Part shown: positions 52,148-56,728 of the stretch, one piece after another
Layout: each line of letters begins with the position of its first letter
Position numbering within the stretch: position 1 is the stretch's first letter
Assembly (NCBI RefSeq): GCF_008638345.1
Contig: NZ_VTVA01000022.1
Location: 1 to 56,728, forward strand
Origin: Pseudomonas saliphila
GTDB taxonomy: Bacteria > Pseudomonadota > Gammaproteobacteria > Pseudomonadales > Pseudomonadaceae
Length of the DNA stretch: 56,728 nt
Direction: 5' to 3'
Program-made: the position numbers and the translations under genes
The notes under the pieces: generated by a model
Told to the model about the DNA's origin: nothing
Seen by the model: only the letters and a program-made list of their open reading frames with translations
The model's database searches: none

Positions 52148-52681
52148 ATGAGTGAAACAGACACAACTTTGGGGCAGAGTCGCGAATCGCGGTTTGTTGA
52201 AGCCGTGATTGCGCGTTGTAATGCTGACAAGGGCTTGGCTGCACGGTTGCGCCGCGCGGACAATTCCGCCACTGAGTACCAGAGCTGGGATCTACTGGGC
52301 CGTCTGGGCATTGATCTCGAGCAGGATCACCAGCGTCTGCCCTTTGTCACTGTCGCTGCTACCATCGCGAAATCCAGGGCAGAACACAACGGAAGCTTCA
52401 CTCTGGGCAAAGCCATTGCTGCCTGCTACGCCGACGGCAATCAGAGCGACCAGGCTACGGCACGCCTGCGTCGTCTGCTCGCCTGTGACGAACTCGCCGA
52501 GGCCTGCCGAATTCTGCGCCCGCTATTGTCACTGATCGACAGCAAGGTCGGCCAGCCGCTGAATTTCGTCCGGCTGCTTACCCAGTTGCGCCAATTCAGC
52601 TTCAACGCGCAGCGGGTTAAGGCCCAGTGGGCACAGGAGTTCTATGGCCAGACGGTTACTCTGCCGGAGGTGCCGGCATGA
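52148..52681 (+). CDS. casB: Cascade small subunit Cse2
   Basis: 177-residue all-helical Cse2. NSATEYQSWDLLG near residue 38 and the late LNFVRLLTQLRQF plus VKAQWAQEFY match the family. Start at 52148 follows AGGAGG. It binds the displaced DNA strand as a dimer. The stop overlaps the next gene (ATGA). Confidence 0.92.
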   Translation: MSETDTTLGQSRESRFVEAVIARCNADKGLAARLRRADNSATEYQSWDLLGRLGIDLEQDHQRLPFVTVAATIAKSRAEHNGSFTLGKAIAACYADGNQSDQATARLRRLLACDELAEACRILRPLLSLIDSKVGQPLNFVRLLTQLRQFSFNAQRVKAQWAQEFYGQTVTLPEVPA

Positions 52682-53322
52682 CTCTTTTCGCCAGCGTATT
52701 GCACCTTGATCGCAAGGCGGTCAAGGCGCTGCGCATTACCGACAGCTACTCCCTGCATCGCGTGGTGTACAGCCTGTACGCGGATGTACGTGACGCTGAG
52801 GCGAAGTTAGGCAGCCAACCAAGTGGCATCCTCTATGCCGATCAGGGCGGGGACCACCAGGGACGAAAAATTCTGATGCTTGCCGACCGTGCGCCTGCCG
52901 ATGCGGTAGATGGCCAATACGGAGAAGTACTTAGCAAGCCCATCCCTGAAAGCTTTCTGGACCACGGCAATTACCGATTCAAGGTCATCATCAACCCGAC
53001 CCGGCGTGACAGCGCCAGCCGCAAGCTGATTCCAGTGCGTGGCCGTGAGGCAATCGCCGAATGGTTTTTGCAGCGGGCCGAGCAAAGCTGGGGCTTCCGA
53101 CCAGTTAATGAGAGTTTGCAGATCGACCGGGTCGAGGTGCTGACTTTTAAAGACAAACACCAGCGGCCAGTCACCATCGCCCAAGCACATGTCCAAGGCG
53201 TGCTGACCGTGCAGGATCCAGCGCGTTTCCAGCAAAGTTTTTCAAGTGGTATCGGCCGCGCCCGCGCTTATGGCTGCGGTTTGCTGCAGATCGTCCCTGT
53301 TATTGATAACCCATTCGCCTAA
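52678..53322 (+). CDS. cas6e: crRNA endonuclease Cas6e
   Basis: 214-residue Cas6e with two ferredoxin-like folds. The N-terminal SYSLHRVVYSLY contains the likely catalytic His (about residue 25), and the C-terminal glycine-rich loop reads GIGRARAYGCGLLQIVP. It cuts each repeat 3' of the hairpin, leaving an 8-nt handle. Its gene is between cse2 and cas7, not after cas5 as in E. coli. Confidence 0.93.
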   Translation: MTLFASVLHLDRKAVKALRITDSYSLHRVVYSLYADVRDAEAKLGSQPSGILYADQGGDHQGRKILMLADRAPADAVDGQYGEVLSKPIPESFLDHGNYRFKVIINPTRRDSASRKLIPVRGREAIAEWFLQRAEQSWGFRPVNESLQIDRVEVLTFKDKHQRPVTIAQAHVQGVLTVQDPARFQQSFSSGIGRARAYGCGLLQIVPVIDNPFA

Positions 53323-53335
53323 AAAGGAATTTGCC

Positions 53336-54370
53336 ATGTCCAGCAGCAACCGCTTCACCAACACCCGTATTGAATTCCACATTCTGCAGTCCTTTCCGGT
53401 CACCTGTTTGAACCGTGATGACGTCGGAGCGCCCAAAACAGCCATCGTTGGCGGCGTGACCCGTGCGCGGGTAAGTTCGCAATGCTGGAAACGCCAGGTG
53501 CGTCTTGGTATGCAGAATCTTGGCGTCAAGCTGGGCGTGCGCACAAAGAAAGCCGCTGAGCTTTTTACTCAGGCCTGCCTGGCCAAGGGCGCCAATGAGG
53601 CGCAGGCAGCTGATTGCGGCAAAGCCATGGCAGACAAGCTCAGTGACGACACGCTGTTGTTTATCAGCGGCAGCGAAGCGGCTGCTTTTGCGGATCATGC
53701 GGCCGAGTTGGATTTTGACGCGAGCAAGATCAAGGACAAGGAGTTGGCGAAGATTGCCAAGAAAGCCCTGACCCCAGCAGTCGATGCGTTGGATATCGCT
53801 TTGTTTGGCCGCATGGTTGCTAAAGCTGCGGACATGAATGTCGAGGCAGCGGCCTCCTTTTCCCATGCCATTTCGACTCACAAAGTCAGCAATGAAGTGG
53901 AGTTTTTCACCGCTCTGGATGACCTGCAGAGCGAGTCAGGTTCGGCGCATATGGGCAGCCTCGAGTTCAACTCGGCCACCTATTACCGCTATATCAGTCT
54001 GGACCTCGGGCAACTGGCCCAAACCCTGGGTGAAGTGGGGTTGGCACAAGCTGTTGCAGTCTTTACTCAAGCCCTATTCCTAGCGGTACCAAATGCCCGC
54101 CAGACCACCCAGTCTGGCGCCAGTCCATGGGAGTTTGCCAGAGTGCTGGTGCGCAAGGGGCAGCGCCTGCAGGTGCCGTTTGAGACCGCAGTACGAGCAA
54201 AGGACGGCGGCTACCTGCAACCAAGCATTGCCGAACTGAAAACCTATCTGGACAAGAAGGAAAAACTGGCCGGTTCGCTGTACGGCAAAATCGGGGGTTA
54301 TGAATGGGGCGAGGATGAAGACTTCAGCATTGATGATCTGGTCGCCGCCCTGCAACGCCATGCACAGTGA
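53336..54370 (+). CDS. casC: Cascade backbone subunit Cas7e
   Basis: 344-residue Cas7e, six copies of which coat the crRNA. Features: IEFHILQSFPVTCLNRDDVGAPKT, then RARVSSQCWKRQVR, and MGSLEFNSATYYRYISLDLG. Start at 53336 follows AAGGAAT. The stop overlaps cas5 (GTGA). Confidence 0.94.
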   Translation: MSSSNRFTNTRIEFHILQSFPVTCLNRDDVGAPKTAIVGGVTRARVSSQCWKRQVRLGMQNLGVKLGVRTKKAAELFTQACLAKGANEAQAADCGKAMADKLSDDTLLFISGSEAAAFADHAAELDFDASKIKDKELAKIAKKALTPAVDALDIALFGRMVAKAADMNVEAAASFSHAISTHKVSNEVEFFTALDDLQSESGSAHMGSLEFNSATYYRYISLDLGQLAQTLGEVGLAQAVAVFTQALFLAVPNARQTTQSGASPWEFARVLVRKGQRLQVPFETAVRAKDGGYLQPSIAELKTYLDKKEKLAGSLYGKIGGYEWGEDEDFSIDDLVAALQRHAQ

Positions 54371-55089
54371 GCCAGACGATGACAGATGCTTACCTATTGC
54401 TGTGGCTGGAGGCGCCGCTGCAGTCGTGGGGCCATGACTCCAAGTTCGGTCGGCGCGACAGCCTCGACTTTCCTACCAAATCGGGTCTGTTCGGCCTGTT
54501 GTGCTGCGCCCGCGGCGCAGCAGGCGAGCAGGTAGAGTGGCTTAAGCACTGGACTGAGCGCGATCTCCAGATTCGAGCCTACGTACGCATGGACCGTCAG
54601 GGCCAACCGTTACAGCGCCTGCCGTTGTTGCGGGACTTTCAGATGGTCGGTAGTGGATATGACAATCAGGATCCCTGGGAAAGCTTGCTGATTCCTAAAA
54701 CGAGCGAAGGCAAAAAGGCTGTTGGCGGCGGCACAAAAATGACCTACCGCTATTACTTGCAGGACATGGCTTATGCAGCGGTGTTGCAGGGCCCGAGGGA
54801 TGAATTACAAGCACTGGCCGCCGCACTTGCTAACCCGGTATGGGATCTATATCTGGGGCGCAAGAACTGCGTACCCACTGAGTTCATCGGTCAAGGCTTG
54901 CATGCTGAGGTACAGGACGCTTTTGCTACGGCCGACCAGCTGGCAGCCAACAAACAGCGTGCTGAGTCCTTTCGAGTGTTGCAAGGCGAACACGACGGCG
55001 AGGTGCTGACACTGAACGACGTTCCTTTGCAATTCGGTAAACACAAGAAATATCGGGACCGTCGAGTGACCGTTGAGAGTGTGGAGTAA
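54367..55089 (+). CDS. casD: Cascade subunit Cas5e
   Basis: 240-residue Cas5e that grips the 5' handle of the crRNA. N-terminal LLLWLEAPLQSWGHDSKFGRR and KSGLFGLLCCARG are diagnostic. GTG start at 54367 overlapping the cas7 stop is preferred; an in-frame ATG at 54379 is possible. The handle it must hold (GUGUUUCY) differs from the usual AUAAACCG-like sequence. Confidence 0.94.
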   Translation: MSQTMTDAYLLLWLEAPLQSWGHDSKFGRRDSLDFPTKSGLFGLLCCARGAAGEQVEWLKHWTERDLQIRAYVRMDRQGQPLQRLPLLRDFQMVGSGYDNQDPWESLLIPKTSEGKKAVGGGTKMTYRYYLQDMAYAAVLQGPRDELQALAAALANPVWDLYLGRKNCVPTEFIGQGLHAEVQDAFATADQLAANKQRAESFRVLQGEHDGEVLTLNDVPLQFGKHKKYRDRRVTVESVE

Positions 55090-55093
55090 GGGC

Positions 55094-55969
55094 ATGGCCA
55101 CAGGGCAGCGACTGTTCGTCAAGGTGACTCGGGACTCACTCCCCCAGGTTAAGGACAAGTACCCCTTCCTATATCTGGAGCGGGGCAGATTGGAGATTGA
55201 TGACAGCAGTATCAAATGGATCGACTCTGACGGAAATGTAGTGCCGTTACCGGTAGCGACTCTGAACGCATTGCTTCTTGGCCCGGGAACCACCGTAACC
55301 CACGACGCCATCAAGACCGCCACCGCAGCCAATTGCGCTGTCTGTTGGGTGGGGGAAGATAGTCTGCTGTTCTATGCCGCTGGCTTTCTCCCCACTGCTG
55401 ATACGCGCAATCTTAAGGCCCAAATTGGGTTGTCCGCCGATCCGCAGGCAGCAGTCGAAGTCGCAAGGCGTATGTTTGGACATCGTTTTCCCGATGCCGA
55501 ACTGAATGGCAAGTCGCTCAAGGAGATGATGGGCATGGAAGGCTACAGAGTGCGATCCCTGTACCAAGCCAAAGCCGAGGAATATCAGGTCGGCTGGAAG
55601 GGCCGCCAGTTCACACCCGGAAAGTTCGAACTCAGCGATATCACCAATCGGATCATGACGGCCAGCAATGCCGCGCTCTACGGCATTCTCTGCTCGGCGG
55701 TTCACAGCATGGGCTATTCGCCACATATCGGTTTCATCCACTCCGGCAGCCCCTTGCCCTTTGTCTATGACCTGGCCGACCTCTACAAGGAGCACTTGTG
55801 CGTTGATCTGGCATTCGCGCTCACTCGCGACATGGCCGGTCGTTATGACAAGCACAAGGTTTCTTCAGCGTTCCGCGAGCGGGTTATAGCGATGGATCTG
55901 CTCGCAAAATTGGCCGAAGACATACCGGCGATGCTAGGAGGTAAAGGTGCTCGTCGTTCTCGCAAATGA
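55094..55969 (+). CDS. cas1: CRISPR integrase Cas1 (type I-E)
   Basis: 291-residue Cas1e. The metal-binding set is present: Glu in MMGMEGYRVRSLYQ (about residue 149), His in GFIHSGSPLPFVYDLADLYKEH and the Asp within it. Start at 55094 follows GGAGTAAGG. It captures and inserts new spacers with Cas2. Overlaps cas2 by 23 bp. Confidence 0.95.
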   Translation: MATGQRLFVKVTRDSLPQVKDKYPFLYLERGRLEIDDSSIKWIDSDGNVVPLPVATLNALLLGPGTTVTHDAIKTATAANCAVCWVGEDSLLFYAAGFLPTADTRNLKAQIGLSADPQAAVEVARRMFGHRFPDAELNGKSLKEMMGMEGYRVRSLYQAKAEEYQVGWKGRQFTPGKFELSDITNRIMTASNAALYGILCSAVHSMGYSPHIGFIHSGSPLPFVYDLADLYKEHLCVDLAFALTRDMAGRYDKHKVSSAFRERVIAMDLLAKLAEDIPAMLGGKGARRSRK

Positions 55970-56234
55970 TCTTCCACCGGCCGTGCGCGGGCGAATGAAG
56001 CTCTGGTTCGTTGAGCCCAGGGCGAATGTGTTCGTCTCGGGCATCAAGGACTCAGTGGCCGCAACAGTGATCGATTACCTGTACAAACACTGCCCGCCGG
56101 ACTCCGGCATCGTCATTTTTCGCTCACTTCCAGGTCCGCCAGGCTATGAAATGCGAGTGATAGGCCCGCCCAGAAAACCGCTGGTTGCCATCAGTGGTCT
56201 GCAGCTGATTGTTGAAACACTGAAAACCCAATAA
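55947..56234 (+). CDS. cas2: CRISPR-associated Cas2 (type I-E)
   Basis: 95-residue Cas2e of the I-E subgroup: MLVVLANDLPPAVRGRMKLW, FVSGIKDSVA, and YEMRVIGPPRKPLVAISGLQ. GTG start at 55947 follows AGGAGG. It forms the scaffold of the Cas1-Cas2 integration complex. Last cas gene, 47 bp before the first repeat. Confidence 0.94.
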   Translation: MLVVLANDLPPAVRGRMKLWFVEPRANVFVSGIKDSVAATVIDYLYKHCPPDSGIVIFRSLPGPPGYEMRVIGPPRKPLVAISGLQLIVETLKTQ

Positions 56235-56281
56235 AGACTGGATGTTGTATTTTGGGCAATGCTCTTTCACAATTTGTTGGT
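56235..56281 (+). promoter_or_regulatory. CRISPR leader (short, AT-rich)
   Basis: 47 bp, AT-rich, between the cas2 stop and the first repeat. The last 15 bases read CACAATTTGTTGG, close to the IHF core CAANNNNTTR that guides Cas1-Cas2 in E. coli. The leader is shorter than usual and its promoter may lie within cas2. Confidence 0.5.
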
Positions 56282-56728
56282 GTCTTCCCCACGCACGTGG
56301 GGGTGTTTCTGTCACGCGTCGGCGATTCAACATCCCACTTGCGTCTTCCCCACGCACGTGGGGGTGTTTCTGGGGCGCTATGCCCGACATTCAGGCGCTA
56401 CGCGTCTTCCCCACGCACGTGGGGGTGTTTCTATCGTGCTGGGGCTCACCTCGATTGCGCCCGGGTCTTCCCCACGCACGTGGGGGTGTTTCCAGTGCAA
56501 TCCGGCTCCGATACGGACGACTACGGTCTTCCCCACGCACGTGGGGGTGTTTCTAAATCCCGGCCACACACAAGCTGTCGCCGGCTGTCTTCCCCACGCA
56601 CGTGGGGGTGTTTCCGATTCAGCAAAGACGCATTTCAGGAAGGCGTTGTCTTCCCCACGCACGTGGGGGTGTTTCCACGTCGCGGATATACGCGCTGATC
56701 TCGCCGCTGTCTTCCCCACGCACGTGGG
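56282..56728 (+). CRISPR. Type I-E CRISPR array (at least 8 repeats, incomplete)
   Basis: Seven complete identical 28-base units start at 56282, 56343, 56404, 56465, 56526, 56587 and 56648, and an eighth at 56709 is cut by the window end. The period is exactly 61 bp. Each unit opens GTCTTCCCC, contains the palindrome CCCCACG-CA-CGTGGGG, and closes GTGTTTC. The 29th base is T or C in all seven cases, so the repeat is 28 constant bases plus a pyrimidine, with 32-base spacers. Seven spacers are present and all differ. Repeats are perfect, suggesting an active array. The leader-proximal end is beside cas2. Short open frames translating the repeats in this region are artefacts. Confidence 0.98.

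Noticed and set aside
56242..56698. Overlapping frames on both strands with repeated HARGG/FPTHVGVF-like peptides
   Set aside because: They are translations of the CRISPR repeats, not genes.

Overview
The window looks like chromosomal DNA of a gammaproteobacterium, most likely a Pseudomonadaceae relative (Pseudomonas or Halopseudomonas-like). The 27-48 kb purine block (XdhABC, GuaD, PuuD, UraH, UraD) and the type I-E cas operon read like Pseudomonas genes. The taurine block at 7-26 kb resembles marine gammaproteobacterial gene sets and looks less GC-rich by eye. Genus is inference; no rRNA or housekeeping marker is present.

Layout. (1) 1-3805: right end of an integrative element whose left part lies outside the window, with a ParB-like protein, a small serine recombinase and a tyrosine integrase that abuts a 17-nt copy of a tRNA-Ser 3' end. 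(2) 3806-7200: a HipA-like kinase/HIRAN pair, a small zinc-ribbon membrane protein, and two decayed gene pieces. (3) 7205-25731: a nearly complete taurine dissimilation locus. It holds an IclR regulator, xsc, pta, a TauE-type permease, tauX/tauY (taurine dehydrogenase), tauR, the tauKLM TRAP importer, a universal stress protein, the anion exporter tauZ, and thiS/thiG. A divergent operon between pta and tauX encodes a CobS-like AAA+ ATPase, a CobT-like VWA protein and two Lin0512-family proteins. (4) 25732-26978: an XRE regulator facing a perfect palindromic operator, then a second, diverged copy of the tRNA-Ser 3' end plus its terminator. This suggests that about 3.8-26.9 kb is a separate older island in tandem with the first. 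(5) 26979-46253: an MscS channel, then a purine salvage and catabolism region. A six-gene leftward operon (nucleoside-type ABC importer, Tsx-like porin, RutR-like TetR regulator, 2OG-Fe(II) oxygenase) diverges from a rightward operon xdhA-xdhB-xdhC-uraD-uraH-guaD-puuD. A second ABC importer (43573-46253) follows. (6) 46724-47791: the BMP-family binding protein probably serving the first ABC importer. (7) 48055-56728: a type I-E CRISPR-Cas system in the order cas3-cas8e-cse2-cas6e-cas7-cas5-cas1-cas2, followed by at least eight repeats, with the array running off the window.

How the genes work together. Taurine enters through TauKLM, is oxidised by TauXY to sulfoacetaldehyde, and is cleaved by Xsc to acetyl phosphate and sulfite. 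Pta makes acetyl-CoA, and TauE/TauZ-type carriers export sulfite or sulfate. Two direct-repeat boxes with identical spacing sit in front of tauX and tauK and are probable TauR sites. In the purine block, guanine goes to xanthine (GuaD), urate (Xdh), 5-hydroxyisourate (PuuD), OHCU (UraH) and allantoin (UraD). Four palindromes resembling the RutR box lie upstream of the transport and catabolic operons, which would make them one regulon under the local TetR regulator.

The least explained element is the MoxR/VWA-type chaperone pair with two Lin0512 proteins embedded in the taurine locus. I read it as a possible maturation or activation system for an enzyme of this pathway.
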